Below, in pieces: positions 8,771 through 17,949 of a stretch of 64,000 nt of DNA; position 1 is the stretch's first letter, and each line of letters starts with the position of its first letter. Under the pieces are notes generated by a model. The model saw nothing but the letters and a program-made list of their open reading frames with translations, ran no database searches and was not told where the DNA came from. The DNA comes from Pseudomonas sp. H1h (lineage in GTDB: Bacteria; Pseudomonadota; Gammaproteobacteria; Pseudomonadales; Pseudomonadaceae), in assembly GCF_000633255.1 (NCBI RefSeq), contig NZ_AYMJ01000030.1, forward strand, positions 1 through 64,000, in the 5' to 3' direction. The position numbers were made by a program, and so were the translations under genes.

Positions 8771-9066
8771 TTTGTTGACTCCTGGGAGGGCGTTAGGGAA
8801 ACAGTTGCCCGCCATCCGCAGTGGCGCGCTGGATCATTCCTGTGATCGGCGAGGCTATAAATGACACGAAATAAATCATTCATCAATACAACTGAAAATA
8901 AAAATATCAATTCTGGATCGACGGTCGTTCACCCATACCCGACGCGGGATGGGTGCTGCCTATAATGGGCAGCGGTGTTGCAGTGGTTGTGGCACCGCGA
9001 TGCTGGATGGCATCACGCAAGAAATCGCAGTCATTGCCGCTAATGCCGATCAGTAGCGCAGATCCT
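8771..9066. promoter_or_regulatory. Divergent intergenic region with AT-rich promoter zone and two hairpins
   Basis: No convincing gene is present. Bases 8860-8920 are strongly AT-rich and are the likely promoter zone of the minus-strand ABC operon. Further right are an imperfect hairpin (8931-8954, ACCCAT/ATGGGT arms plus CCCG/CGGG) and a second inverted repeat, GCTGCC (8955-8960) and GGCAGC (8968-8973), that frames a TATAAT. These could be operator or attenuator elements. No -35 match could be assigned to the TATAAT. Confidence 0.4.
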
Positions 9067-9156
9067 GGTGGGAGCGGGCTTGCTCGCGAAAGCGGTGGGG
9101 CAGTCAACATCAATGTTTGCTGGGCCGACGTCTTCGCGAGCAAGCCCGCTCCCACC
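9067..9156. repeat. REPIN-like inverted REP pair
   Basis: Arms at 9067-9090 and 9133-9156 are perfect 24-base inverted copies with core GTGGGAGCGGGCTTGCTCGC, separated by 42 bases. They belong to the same family as the other pairs in this window and lie upstream of the LysR gene. Confidence 0.92.
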
Positions 9157-9244
9157 ATTGATCTACGTGGCTTTGAGCATTGAGTTCGCTTGACTGATCG
9201 GCAGTAGCCATTGCCGCGATGTTTTTATCCACTTCGGGGACACC

Positions 9245-10171
9245 ATGGATCGCTTCCAGGAAATGCAGGTCTTCGCTGTCGTTGCTCAAGAGCAGGGCTT
9301 TGCCGTTGCGGCGCGGCGCCTTGGGTTGTCGGCCGCCAGCGTCACCCGCGCGGTCGCGGCGCTGGAGCAGCGCATTGGTACGCAATTGCTGATCCGTACC
9401 ACGCGCAGCGTGCACCTGAGCGAGGCGGGCCAGCGTTACCTGGAAGACTGTCGGAGAATTCTCGCCGAGGTGCAGGAAGCGGAAGACTCCGCCGCGGGCA
9501 GTCACACCCAGCCCCGTGGGCAATTGACGGTGACGGCGCCGGTGTTGTTCGGCGAGCTGTTTGTCACGCCGGTGATGGCCGGTTATCTGACGCAATACCC
9601 GGACGTCTCGATCAATGCGCTGTTGGTCGATCGGGTGGTCAGCATGGTGGAGGAGGGCATCGATGTCGCAGTGCGCATCGGTGAGTTGCCGGACAGCAAC
9701 CAGCACGCGATCCGCGTTGGCGAGGTGCGGCGGGTGATCTGTGGTTCACCCGACTATCTGGCAGAGCATGGTCGTCCCGCGCATCCACAGGCTCTGGCGG
9801 GTGCACCGGTGGTGGCGACCTCATCCATCGGCCAGTTACGGAGCTGGCCGTTTCTCGATCAAGGCGAAGTGATCAGCGTGCGGCCCGAGCCCAGGCTGGT
9901 GGTTACCGCCAATCAGGCGGCGATTGCCGCGGCCTGTCTGGGCTTGGGACTGACTCGGGTGTTGTCTTATCAGGTTGCTGGCAAGGTCGCGTCAGGCGAA
10001 CTGGAAATCGTCCTCGCCGAATTCGAATTGCCGCCGCTGCCGATCCACGTGGTGTATCAGGGCGGGCGCAAGGCGCCGGCGCGGGTGCGCAGTTTTGTCG
10101 ACTACGCGGTGAAGGTGTTGCGCGAGCACCCAGCGCTGCAGAACGCAGCGTTATTTCATCAGGTGAAATAA
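9245..10171 (+). CDS. LysR-family transcriptional regulator
   Basis: This 308-residue regulator has an N-terminal winged helix-turn-helix (residues 1-60, with GFAVAARRLGLSAASVTRAVAALEQRIG) and a C-terminal LysR substrate-binding domain beginning near GQLTVTAPVLFGELFV. It belongs to the AaeR/DmlR-like branch, judging by the ASVTRAVAALE and RTTRSVHLSEAG blocks. It is followed on the same strand by a glutathione transferase gene and a redox fusion gene, the likely targets. The inducer is unknown. Confidence 0.9.
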   Translation: MDRFQEMQVFAVVAQEQGFAVAARRLGLSAASVTRAVAALEQRIGTQLLIRTTRSVHLSEAGQRYLEDCRRILAEVQEAEDSAAGSHTQPRGQLTVTAPVLFGELFVTPVMAGYLTQYPDVSINALLVDRVVSMVEEGIDVAVRIGELPDSNQHAIRVGEVRRVICGSPDYLAEHGRPAHPQALAGAPVVATSSIGQLRSWPFLDQGEVISVRPEPRLVVTANQAAIAAACLGLGLTRVLSYQVAGKVASGELEIVLAEFELPPLPIHVVYQGGRKAPARVRSFVDYAVKVLREHPALQNAALFHQVK

Positions 10172-10274
10172 TCGATTGCGATTGCTGGTGATTCTGTTGC
10201 TTTGAGGATAGGTGGAAGATGGCGTCCAGCGGCGCTGCCATCCCGAAGCGGCGCCACCTCCAGCGGAGTCGACC

Positions 10275-10901
10275 ATGCAAGCGATCAAACTCTACAACTT
10301 CCCGCGTTCCGGCCACGCCCATCGGGTGGAGCTGATGTTGTCCCTGCTGCAACTGCCGACCGAACTGATCCTGGTCGACCTGGCCAAGGGCGAACACAAG
10401 CAAGCGCCGTTTCTGGCGATCAACAGTTTTGGTCAGGTGCCGGCGATCGATGATGGCGGCGTGGTGCTGGCCGATTCCAACGCGATCCTGGTTTATCTGG
10501 CGCTCAAATACGGCAATGGCCGTTGGTTGCCGACCGATCCGCTGGGTGCTGCGCGGGTGCAACGCTGGTTGTCGGTGGCGGCGGGACCGATTGCCTTTGG
10601 GCCAGCTGCTGCACGCCTGGTCACCGTGTTCGGTGCGCAACTGAACGCTGACGAACTCATCACCCGTGCCCACAACCTGCTCAAGGTGATGGAACTGGAA
10701 CTGGGCAAGACCCCGTATCTGGCTGGCAGCGAGCCGACCATCGCCGACGTTTCCGCCTACAGCTACATCGCCCATGCGCCGGAAGGCAACGTGTCGCTGG
10801 ACGACTACGCCAACGTGCGGGCCTGGCTGGCGCGGGTTGAAGCCTTGCCCGGTTTTGTCGGCATGCCACGTACCGTTGCTGGTCTGCAAAAGACTGCTTG
10901 A
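10275..10901 (+). CDS. Glutathione S-transferase family protein
   Basis: The product is 208 residues. The N-terminal thioredoxin-fold domain (1-80) has YNFPRSGHAHRVELML, where the Ser or neighbouring Arg could activate glutathione, and the glutathione-binding QVPAIDDGGVVLADSNAIL motif. The helical C-terminal domain has YLAGSEPTIADVSAYSYIAHA. The ATG at 10275 follows GCGGAG. In-frame codons upstream to 10212 are not conserved-looking. It lies 103 bases after the LysR gene and 59 bases before the redox fusion gene. The substrate is unknown. Confidence 0.9.
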   Translation: MQAIKLYNFPRSGHAHRVELMLSLLQLPTELILVDLAKGEHKQAPFLAINSFGQVPAIDDGGVVLADSNAILVYLALKYGNGRWLPTDPLGAARVQRWLSVAAGPIAFGPAAARLVTVFGAQLNADELITRAHNLLKVMELELGKTPYLAGSEPTIADVSAYSYIAHAPEGNVSLDDYANVRAWLARVEALPGFVGMPRTVAGLQKTA

Positions 10902-10907
10902 AGGCTC

Positions 10908-10926
10908 GGCCCGGTCTGACCGGGCC
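10908..10926. terminator. Perfect GC-rich hairpin after the GST gene
   Basis: GGCCCGGT-CTG-ACCGGGCC forms an 8-bp stem with a 3-base loop just after the GST stop. It has no T-run and the next gene follows on the same strand. It may be an attenuator rather than a full terminator. Confidence 0.4.
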
Positions 10927-10960
10927 ACCCTATTGCGCCAGCGGCGCGGGGAGAGGCGTG

Positions 10961-12991
10961 ATGGAACGTTCACCGTGGCACGCCGGCGAGCAGCAATTGC
11001 AGGCCCATGTCGGCGTTGCCGAACGCATGGAGGCTTTTGGTCGCAAGGTCATTCGCGACTGGATGCCGGATCAGCACCGCGCGTTTTATGCGCAATTGCC
11101 GTTCATGCTGTACGGCGCGGTCGATGCCGACGGTCGTCCGTGGGCCAGTGTGCTCGAAGGGGCGCCGGGGTTCGTCGGTTCGCCTGACCCGCAGCGCCTG
11201 CAATTGTCCAGTCTGCCGGCCACCGATGACCCGGCGCAGTTGCACAACGGCGCGGCCATCGGTTTGCTGGGCATCGAACTGCACACCCGGCGACGCAACC
11301 GCCTCAACGGCCATGTGGACAATCTTGATGCCGGTGGCTTTGCGGTGACAGTGGATCAGTCGTTCGGCAACTGCCCGCAGTACATTCAGTTGCGCCAGTT
11401 CCAGCGCGTACCGCTGACCGATCCGCAGACACGCCCAGCGCTGCATCGCGACACGCTCGATGACGCAGCCAGGGCCATGATCGAAAGCGCCGATACCTTC
11501 TTTGTCGCCAGTTACGTCGATGTCGACGGGCAACGTGCGGTGGACGTTTCCCATCGCGGCGGCCAGGCCGGTTTCGTCCGGGTCGAGGGCAATCGCCTGA
11601 CCATTCCGGATTTTGCCGGCAACCTGCACTTCAATACCCTCGGCAACCTGCTGCTCAACCCGCGTGCGGGCCTGCTGTTCATCGACTTTTCCACAGGCGA
11701 TGTGCTGCAACTGAGCGGGCGTACCGAAATCATCCTTGAAGGGCCGCAGATCGAAGCGTTTCAAGGAGCCGAGCGCTTGTGGACGTTCGAGGTGGAGAAA
11801 CTGGTGCGGCGGCCGGCGGCGCTGGCCTTGCGCTGGCGCTTCGAGGGCATGTCGCCGACCAGCCTGCTGACCGGCACCTGGGCCCAGACCGATGCACGTT
11901 TGCAGGCCAGGGCACTGGGCAACAGCTGGCGGCCATTGCGGGTGACCCGCATCGAACGGGAGAGCCAGCACATCCGCTCGATCTATCTGCAACCGGACGA
12001 TGGCGCGGGGGTGCCGGTATTTCAGGCCGGGCAACATCTGCCGCTGCGCTTCACCGTGGACGGTGAAACGCATATCCGTACCTACAGCCTGTCGAGTGCG
12101 CCCTCGGATGATTTCTTGCGCATCAGCGTGAAGCGCGAGGGCCTGGTTTCAACGCACCTGCACCGGCAGATTCGCGTCGGCGATGTGCTGGAGGCACGGG
12201 CGCCACAAGGGCACTTCACGGTGGCGCCGCTGGAGCAACGCCCGCTGGTGCTGCTGGCGGCGGGTGTCGGCATCACGCCGTTGCTGTCGATGCTGCGCGA
12301 GGTGGTGTATCAAGGCCTGCGCACCCGGCGGATTCGGCCGACGTGGTTGCTGCAGAGTTCGCGCAGCCTCGCCGATCAACCGTTTCGCCAGGAACTCGAT
12401 CGTCTGCTGGACAACGCGGGTGATGCGGTACGGGTAATGCGCCTGCTCAGCCAGCCGGAGGCCGACCTGGTTGAGGGCGAAGACTTCGACCTGCACGGGC
12501 GCATCGATGGGGCACTGCTGCGCGATCTGCTGGATATCGAGGATTACGACCAGATCGATTTTGTTGTCTGCGGCCCCGGCGGCTTCACCCAAGGCCTGTA
12601 CGACAGCCTGCGCGATCTGGACATTCGCGATGCACGGATCCATGCCGAAACCTTCGGACCCTCGACGCTCAAGCGCCAGCCGGATCCGGATGCCGTTGTC
12701 ATTGCGCAGCCACCGGCCGCCACGGAATCGGTACCGGTGATGTTCGAACGCTCTGCCAAAGAGGCCCGCTGGCAGCCGGACGGCGGCAGCCTGCTGGAGC
12801 TGGCGGAAAGCCGTGGGCTACGCCCCGAGTTCAGTTGTCGGGGTGGTTCGTGCGGCACCTGCAAGACACGCCTGATCAGCGGCGCGGTGAATTATCCACA
12901 GGCTCCGGCAGAGACGCCGGAAGAGGGGCAGGTGCTGATTTGTTGCGCAGTGCCGGCGCAGAGCGAGCAACTGCTGGTGCTGGATCTGTAA
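10961..12991 (+). CDS. Three-part redox protein: PNPOx-like domain, ferredoxin reductase, 2Fe-2S ferredoxin
   Basis: The product is 676 residues. The N-terminal third resembles the pyridoxamine-phosphate-oxidase-like split-barrel fold (FMYGAVDADGRPWAS near residue 50, a second VASYVDVDGQRAVDVSHRGG block near 185). Next is an FAD-binding ferredoxin-reductase domain with RTYSLSS at 373, then the NAD(P) domain with LLAAGVGITPLLSML. The C-terminus is a plant-type 2Fe-2S domain with Cys 626, 631, 634 and 661/662. The ATG at 10961 has a GGGGAGAGG site. It probably passes electrons from NAD(P)H via FAD and 2Fe-2S to a partner. The role of the split barrel is unknown. Confidence 0.85.
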   Translation: MERSPWHAGEQQLQAHVGVAERMEAFGRKVIRDWMPDQHRAFYAQLPFMLYGAVDADGRPWASVLEGAPGFVGSPDPQRLQLSSLPATDDPAQLHNGAAIGLLGIELHTRRRNRLNGHVDNLDAGGFAVTVDQSFGNCPQYIQLRQFQRVPLTDPQTRPALHRDTLDDAARAMIESADTFFVASYVDVDGQRAVDVSHRGGQAGFVRVEGNRLTIPDFAGNLHFNTLGNLLLNPRAGLLFIDFSTGDVLQLSGRTEIILEGPQIEAFQGAERLWTFEVEKLVRRPAALALRWRFEGMSPTSLLTGTWAQTDARLQARALGNSWRPLRVTRIERESQHIRSIYLQPDDGAGVPVFQAGQHLPLRFTVDGETHIRTYSLSSAPSDDFLRISVKREGLVSTHLHRQIRVGDVLEARAPQGHFTVAPLEQRPLVLLAAGVGITPLLSMLREVVYQGLRTRRIRPTWLLQSSRSLADQPFRQELDRLLDNAGDAVRVMRLLSQPEADLVEGEDFDLHGRIDGALLRDLLDIEDYDQIDFVVCGPGGFTQGLYDSLRDLDIRDARIHAETFGPSTLKRQPDPDAVVIAQPPAATESVPVMFERSAKEARWQPDGGSLLELAESRGLRPEFSCRGGSCGTCKTRLISGAVNYPQAPAETPEEGQVLICCAVPAQSEQLLVLDL

Positions 12992-13018
12992 CGCCGCTCA
13001 CTTGAGATCTCCACAACC

Positions 13019-13048
13019 CCCTGTGGGAGCAAGCCCGCTCCCACAGGG
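13019..13048. terminator. REP-derived perfect hairpin between convergent genes
   Basis: CCCTGTGGGAGC (13019-13030) and GCTCCCACAGGG (13037-13048) form a 12-bp stem with a 6-base loop. The arms are part of the local REP sequence. It sits between the end of the redox gene and the end of the wbpZ-like gene and probably terminates both transcripts. Confidence 0.6.
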
Positions 13049-13065
13049 TTAATCGCCAACTGAAG

Positions 13066-14196
13066 TCAGGCGTAGGACAGGTCTTTTTCCTCCAGCAACT
13101 CCTGATACAGCTCGGTCCACTTGCGGCCCATTTCATCGGCGGTGAACAACTGCCGGTAACGCGCCTCGGCCTTGACCCCCATGGCCGCCGCCCGCTCCGG
13201 GTTTTCCCACAACGTGCGCATCGCCTCGCGAAACGCCAATGGATTGCTCGGTGGCACCACCAGCCCGGTCTCGTTGTGGATATTGATGTAACTGGTGCCG
13301 GTACCGATTTCGCTGGAGATCATCGGCTTGCCGTACATCGCACCTTCGAGCAGCGAAATACCGAACGCTTCGGAACGCAGGTGCGAGGGGAACACAATGG
13401 CGTAGCTCAGTTGCAGCAGGGCGACCTTGTCTTCATCGCCCAGGCGTCCGAGGAAGTGGATATTGCGCAGACCCAGCGCAGCGGCCTGGGCGTGCAGTTC
13501 CAGTTCAAGTGGCCCGGCCCCGACGATCACCACCGGATAGTCCACGTCCTTCAAGGCGTCGAGCAGAATGTGCAGGCCCTTGTAGTAACGCATGACCCCG
13601 ACGAACAGGAAAAACTTATCCCCAAGCTGCTGGCGCCAGCGGTTCATGCGCTCGTTATCGGCCTGTGGATAACCGGCCTTGTTCAAGCCGTACGGAATCA
13701 CCCGGGTCTTGTCCTGGAACTGCTGCAACACGTCACTGGTGTGCAGGTAGTTCGGCGACGCCGCGACAATCCGGTCGGCGCTGGTGAGGAAGCGGTTCAT
13801 CAATGGCCGATAGAGTTTGAGCAGATGCTTCTGGCGAATGATGTCCGAGTGGTAGGTGACCACACTCGGTTTGTTCATGGCGCTGGCGAAATGCACTAGG
13901 TCCATGAACGGCCACGGGAAGTGGTAGTTGATCACATCCGCTTCGGCGGCCAACTCGCGAAACTGTTTGAACACACTCCAGGAGAACCCGGTGGAGGCGA
14001 ACTGAATGTCGAGCCTGGCGCGGTGCACTTCGTGCTGGCCCAGTTGCACCACGGGCGGTGTCGGGTCGGCGCTGAGGGTCAGGACCTGGCCCTCGATACC
14101 GTGATGCGCGCCGCTCTCGCACAGCTGGAAGATCACCTGCTCGATACCGCCGACCGAGTCAGGCAAGTAGGTTTTGAAAAAATGAAGAACTCGCAT
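13066..14196 (-). CDS. wbpZ: D-rhamnosyltransferase, GT4 family (WbpZ-like)
   Basis: This 376-residue glycosyltransferase has a GT-B fold. The N-terminus has MRVLHFFKTYLPDSVGGIEQV, and the donor domain has FLFVGVMRYYKGLHILLDA and the E-x7-E motif region SEAFGISLLEGAMYGKPMISSEIG. In P. aeruginosa, WbpZ adds the first D-rhamnose to the lipid-linked primer in common polysaccharide antigen synthesis. It is the last gene of the operon, directly abutting the wbpY-like gene (14197). The assignment to wbpZ rests on gene order matching the known locus. Confidence 0.83.
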   Translation of the reverse strand: MRVLHFFKTYLPDSVGGIEQVIFQLCESGAHHGIEGQVLTLSADPTPPVVQLGQHEVHRARLDIQFASTGFSWSVFKQFRELAAEADVINYHFPWPFMDLVHFASAMNKPSVVTYHSDIIRQKHLLKLYRPLMNRFLTSADRIVAASPNYLHTSDVLQQFQDKTRVIPYGLNKAGYPQADNERMNRWRQQLGDKFFLFVGVMRYYKGLHILLDALKDVDYPVVIVGAGPLELELHAQAAALGLRNIHFLGRLGDEDKVALLQLSYAIVFPSHLRSEAFGISLLEGAMYGKPMISSEIGTGTSYINIHNETGLVVPPSNPLAFREAMRTLWENPERAAAMGVKAEARYRQLFTADEMGRKWTELYQELLEEKDLSYA

Positions 14197-15327
14197 TCAG
14201 CCTCCCATGGCCTGGCGGTAGGCACCGGCTGTGGCCTGTGCGCAACGTTCCCAGGAAAAAAGCCGCGTCCGGTGCAATCCGGCTTCTCGGCAGGCCTGCC
14301 AATGCGCTTGATCGTCGATCAGACGATTGAGCGCATCGCGCAAGCCGTGTGCATCATCAGATTCAATGTAGTTGCCCGCCGGGCCGGCGACTTCCGGCAT
14401 GGCTGAAGAACCGGTCAGGATCACCGGCGTGCCGCTGGCCATGGCTTCCAGTACCGGCAGGCCGAAACCTTCGTACAGCGACGGAAACACCAGCGCGCGG
14501 GCGCCGGCCAGCAGTTGCGCCACCTGTTCATCGGGCAGGTAGCCGAGCAGGCACACGTGCCCCGACGCCAGGGCCTGGCGCAGTTCGTCGCTGAACTGCG
14601 TCTGTTGCCAGCCGGCCATCCCGACGATCAACAGTGGAAAACGCTGGCGCACGGCCTCCGGCAGCAGGGCATGGGCACGCAGGGCCAGGCTCAGGTTCTT
14701 GCGCGGCTCCAGGGTGCCGACACACAGGAAATACTCGCGCGGGGTCACGGCATGCGCCTTGAGCACGGCCTCGATGGTGTGCGGTTCCCGTGGGTGAAAA
14801 CGCTCGGCCACACCCAGTGGCGCCACCACAAAGCGCTCGGCGGGCAGGCCGAAATAGGCCTGGGCCTCGTCGGCAATCGCCTGTGAGTCGGTCAAAATCC
14901 GCTGCGCCTGTTGCACGCCAGCGGCCAGGCGTCGCTCGATTTCCTTGAGGCGCGCCGCCGGTTGGGTGTCAGGGAAATGCAGATGTGTGAGGTCGTGCAG
15001 GGTGATCACGGTCGGGCCATCGAAGGCCAGCGGCCACAGGCTCGGTTCGTGATACAGGTCGAGGTCTTGCGTGTGGCCCTGATCGAAGCGTTTCTGTTCC
15101 AGCCAGCGCCGCGCCTGATAGGCGCCGGGGATCTGCCGCAGCAGCGGCGTCAGCCGTGAGTAGCCGGGCATGGCCGCCTCTGGCAGGGTCGAGCTCCAGC
15201 CCCAGCCGTGGAACAGCGCCACTTCGACATCGGTGCTGCTGCGCAAGGCGCGGACCAGTTCGGCGACGTAATGGCCGATGCCAGTGCGCGGCGCCTGAAG
15301 AATCCGCGCGTTAAGAGCAATGCGCAT
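14197..15327 (-). CDS. wbpY: D-rhamnosyltransferase, GT4 family (WbpY-like)
   Basis: This 376-residue GT-B glycosyltransferase starts MRIALNARILQAPRTGIGHYVAEL. The donor domain has FLCVGTLEPRKNLSLALRA and VFPSLYEGFGLPVLEAMASGTPVI. In P. aeruginosa, WbpY extends the D-rhamnan with alpha-1,3 linkages. It overlaps the upstream wbpX-like gene by 17 bases and abuts the wbpZ-like gene, so translation is probably coupled. The assignment is by locus order and size. Confidence 0.84.
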   Translation of the reverse strand: MRIALNARILQAPRTGIGHYVAELVRALRSSTDVEVALFHGWGWSSTLPEAAMPGYSRLTPLLRQIPGAYQARRWLEQKRFDQGHTQDLDLYHEPSLWPLAFDGPTVITLHDLTHLHFPDTQPAARLKEIERRLAAGVQQAQRILTDSQAIADEAQAYFGLPAERFVVAPLGVAERFHPREPHTIEAVLKAHAVTPREYFLCVGTLEPRKNLSLALRAHALLPEAVRQRFPLLIVGMAGWQQTQFSDELRQALASGHVCLLGYLPDEQVAQLLAGARALVFPSLYEGFGLPVLEAMASGTPVILTGSSAMPEVAGPAGNYIESDDAHGLRDALNRLIDDQAHWQACREAGLHRTRLFSWERCAQATAGAYRQAMGG

Positions 15328-16687
15328 GCTGACTCTCGGGCGCGGGCAGTGAGCGGTTCAGGTTGCGCTCGATGCGCTGGACCAATTGCGCACTGGCTTC
15401 GCGCCAGCTCAGCCAGCGCCATTGGTCCAGGCTCTTGGCTGCCGGAAACACCCCGGACTGCTCCATGGCGATCACAAGGTCAGTGAGGCTTTGCGGGTTG
15501 TCCAGCGCGAAATAAGCCATGTAATCGCCGCCGATCTCGCGGAACACCGGAATGTCGCTGGCCATCGCCGGCAGCCCGCGTTGCATGGCTTCCACCAGGG
15601 GCAGGCCGAAGCCCTCGACATGCGACGGGAACACCAGTGCGGTGGCGTGGGAATAGGCGTGTTCGAGGCTTTTGTCCGAGAGCGTGTTGAACATGAACAG
15701 ACGACGGTTCAATTGCGGGTGCTGGCGGATCCGCTCGATCAGCGCCTCGCACTTCCAGCCGATTTTCCCGGCAATGCACAACCGCGCCTTGGAACCAGCA
15801 GCCCAGGCCCGCTCGAAGGCATCGAGCAGATAGGCGTGGTTCTTTCGCGGCTCGATGGTGCTGACCATCAGGAACACCGGCTCCGGGCTCTTGAACATGT
15901 GCAGAAGGTTACGATCGATTTCCGATGCGGTGTCAGTCAGGTCCAGCTCGGAACCGAGGTGGAAATAGTCGAACCAGCGCTGCTGAACCTGTTGCGTGCC
16001 GATCCGGCGCAACATTTCCTGACGCACCTGATCGCGGATGGTGGTCGAGATCGCGACATAGCCGTCGGCCGTGCGTGCGATCCAGTCGAACCAGTCGTTG
16101 AATACTTTGACCAGGCCCGCGTCGCAAAACTGTGGATGGGTCAGCGGGATCAGGTCGTAGATCACCGAAACGATGCCCACGCCATCGCGTTTGAGTTGTT
16201 CGGCCAAGGGGAAAAAGTTGGCGTGCCAGGACGAATCGAGCAGCACCAGTTGATCGCCGGCCCGATGTTGCAACGGCACGCAGCGTTCGGGCACGGGTTT
16301 GCCCTTGAGCAGGCGTGCGAGCACGCGCATCGGCAGGCTGAAACAGGCGAACGCCGTCAGCCGGCAAAGCACGTACAGCACTCGCCGGGCGAAATGCGAC
16401 TGGCTGAAAGGGCGGCGTCGTTCGAGGGCGCGATGCCGCAACCAGAAGTTGTTGGCCCATTGCTCCAGCTTCACTCGCAGGCTGGTCAGATTGATTTTCG
16501 GCGTTTTGATCGGCGCCAGGCTTTTCACCTGATACAGGGCCCCGTCGAGCATCACCACCGGGATGCATTCGCGCTGAGCATCGGCGTCGGGCAACTGTTG
16601 AATGACGTTGCGCACAACCCGTTGGATGCCGGAATTGGCGGACGGGTGTTCGAAGACGTAAGTGCACTCCACCAACAGTCGTGTCAT
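15311..16687 (-). CDS. wbpX: D-rhamnosyltransferase, GT4 family (WbpX-like)
   Basis: This 458-residue glycosyltransferase has FLMVSTIEPRKNHAYLLDA and VFPSHVEGFGLPLVEAMQRGLPAMASDIPVF in its C-terminal GT-B domain. Its N-terminal domain is longer than in the neighbours and contains a basic/hydrophobic stretch around residues 90-140. In P. aeruginosa, WbpX makes the alpha-1,2 linkage of the D-rhamnan repeat. The start overlaps the wzt stop (ATGA-type coupling), and the gene overlaps wbpY by 17 bases. Confidence 0.84.
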   Translation of the reverse strand: MTRLLVECTYVFEHPSANSGIQRVVRNVIQQLPDADAQRECIPVVMLDGALYQVKSLAPIKTPKINLTSLRVKLEQWANNFWLRHRALERRRPFSQSHFARRVLYVLCRLTAFACFSLPMRVLARLLKGKPVPERCVPLQHRAGDQLVLLDSSWHANFFPLAEQLKRDGVGIVSVIYDLIPLTHPQFCDAGLVKVFNDWFDWIARTADGYVAISTTIRDQVRQEMLRRIGTQQVQQRWFDYFHLGSELDLTDTASEIDRNLLHMFKSPEPVFLMVSTIEPRKNHAYLLDAFERAWAAGSKARLCIAGKIGWKCEALIERIRQHPQLNRRLFMFNTLSDKSLEHAYSHATALVFPSHVEGFGLPLVEAMQRGLPAMASDIPVFREIGGDYMAYFALDNPQSLTDLVIAMEQSGVFPAAKSLDQWRWLSWREASAQLVQRIERNLNRSLPAPESQHAHCS

Positions 16688-17949
16688 TGCGAGATTTCCC
16701 TATCAGGCAGTTGCTCGGTGTTTTCACTGGAGCGGCTGATTTCGGTCCGGGCTTGCAGCCACGAGCAGCCGACGAAGTCTTCCTGGCGATTGTTGATGAC
16801 ATGGAAGACCAGGCCGTAATCGCGCCATTCGAAGTTGCGGTCCAGGTGCGAATCCAGGCGCGACAGGCTCAGCGCTACCGAATAGCTGCCCTTGCCCAGG
16901 CGCATGTCGAAGGCGAAGCGGAAGGTCACCTGTTCACCGGCACTCAGGTCGGTGATCGCCATGTCCTGACGATGGGTATTGATGCCGTAGATCGCCTGGC
17001 CGAGGCGATCCTTGATCAGAAAGCCCAACACCAGGCGCTCGATGTCCTCGCGCACCTCGGCCTGTACTTCCAGCACCACTGGCTGGCCGACTTCCGCCAC
17101 CTCCAGACTGCGGCCCTGAGCGTCGAGCAAGCGCACGCTGACAATCCCCGCCTCACCGGTGCCGGAAATGGTTTGCACCTGGCCGTTGGCGAGCATTTCC
17201 TGGCGCACGATCTGGCCTTCACGCTGAGCGAGCATGGCGTTGTAGTAGTCCATGACTTCTTCGGGTTTGCCGCGCATGGCCAGACGCCCGTTCTCCAGCA
17301 GGATCGCGGTGTCGCAGATCGACTGAATCGCCGAACGGTCATGGGACACAATCAGCAGGGTGGTGCCGGCCTTGCGGAAGTTGCGGATGCGCTCGAAGCT
17401 TTTGTGCTGGAAGTAGGCGTCACCCACCGACAGCGCTTCATCGACGATCAGGATGTCCGGACGGCGCGCGGTGGCGACGCTGAAGGCCAGGCGCATCTGC
17501 ATGCCGCTGGAATAGGTGCGAACCGGGTGGTCGATGGCTTCGCCGATTTCGGCAAAGCTCTCGATTTGCGGCATCAGCGCTTCGATCTCTTCGACTTGCA
17601 TGCCCAGCAACTGACCGGCCATGAAGGCGTTCTGGCGACCGGTGAAATCCGGGTGGAAACCCATGCCCAGTTCCAGCAGGGCGGCAACGCGGCCTTGCAG
17701 TTGTATGTGCCCGCAGCTGGGTTGCGTGGTGCCGGTAATCATCTTCAGCAGCGTGCTTTTGCCCGCGCCGTTGACTCCGACGATGCCGACGGCTTCACCG
17801 GGTTGAATCTCGAAATCGATGCCCTGCAGGACCCAGTGCAACTGATGACGGGTGCCCGAGAACGGCACCAGCCACTCGAACAACCGGCTCCAGCGATTGG
17901 GGTATTGCTTGTAGGCCTTGCCCAGGCCGCTGACGCGTATATGTCCCAT
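16684..17949 (-). CDS. wzt: O-antigen ABC transporter ATP-binding protein with carbohydrate-binding C-terminal domain
   Basis: The product is 421 residues. The N-terminal ATPase (about 1-240) has Walker A GVNGAGKST, signature YSSGMQMRLAFS and Walker B DILIVDEALSVGD. The C-terminal 170 residues form a beta-rich domain like the Wzt modules that recognise the finished, capped polysaccharide. With Wzm it exports the D-rhamnan across the inner membrane. Its start codon shares base 17949 with the wzm stop. The C-terminal domain implies that export depends on a chain-terminating modification, which fits the methyltransferase genes on the other strand. Confidence 0.93.
   Translation of the reverse strand: MGHIRVSGLGKAYKQYPNRWSRLFEWLVPFSGTRHQLHWVLQGIDFEIQPGEAVGIVGVNGAGKSTLLKMITGTTQPSCGHIQLQGRVAALLELGMGFHPDFTGRQNAFMAGQLLGMQVEEIEALMPQIESFAEIGEAIDHPVRTYSSGMQMRLAFSVATARRPDILIVDEALSVGDAYFQHKSFERIRNFRKAGTTLLIVSHDRSAIQSICDTAILLENGRLAMRGKPEEVMDYYNAMLAQREGQIVRQEMLANGQVQTISGTGEAGIVSVRLLDAQGRSLEVAEVGQPVVLEVQAEVREDIERLVLGFLIKDRLGQAIYGINTHRQDMAITDLSAGEQVTFRFAFDMRLGKGSYSVALSLSRLDSHLDRNFEWRDYGLVFHVINNRQEDFVGCSWLQARTEISRSSENTEQLPDREISQ

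Noticed and set aside
9000..9056. 18-codon ATG frame upstream of the LysR gene
   Set aside because: Too short, no ribosome site and no recognised leader-peptide pattern.
10044..10052. TCCACGTGG resembling the parS core
   Set aside because: The flanking bases break the palindrome (AT left, TG right), so it has only the inner 9 bases.
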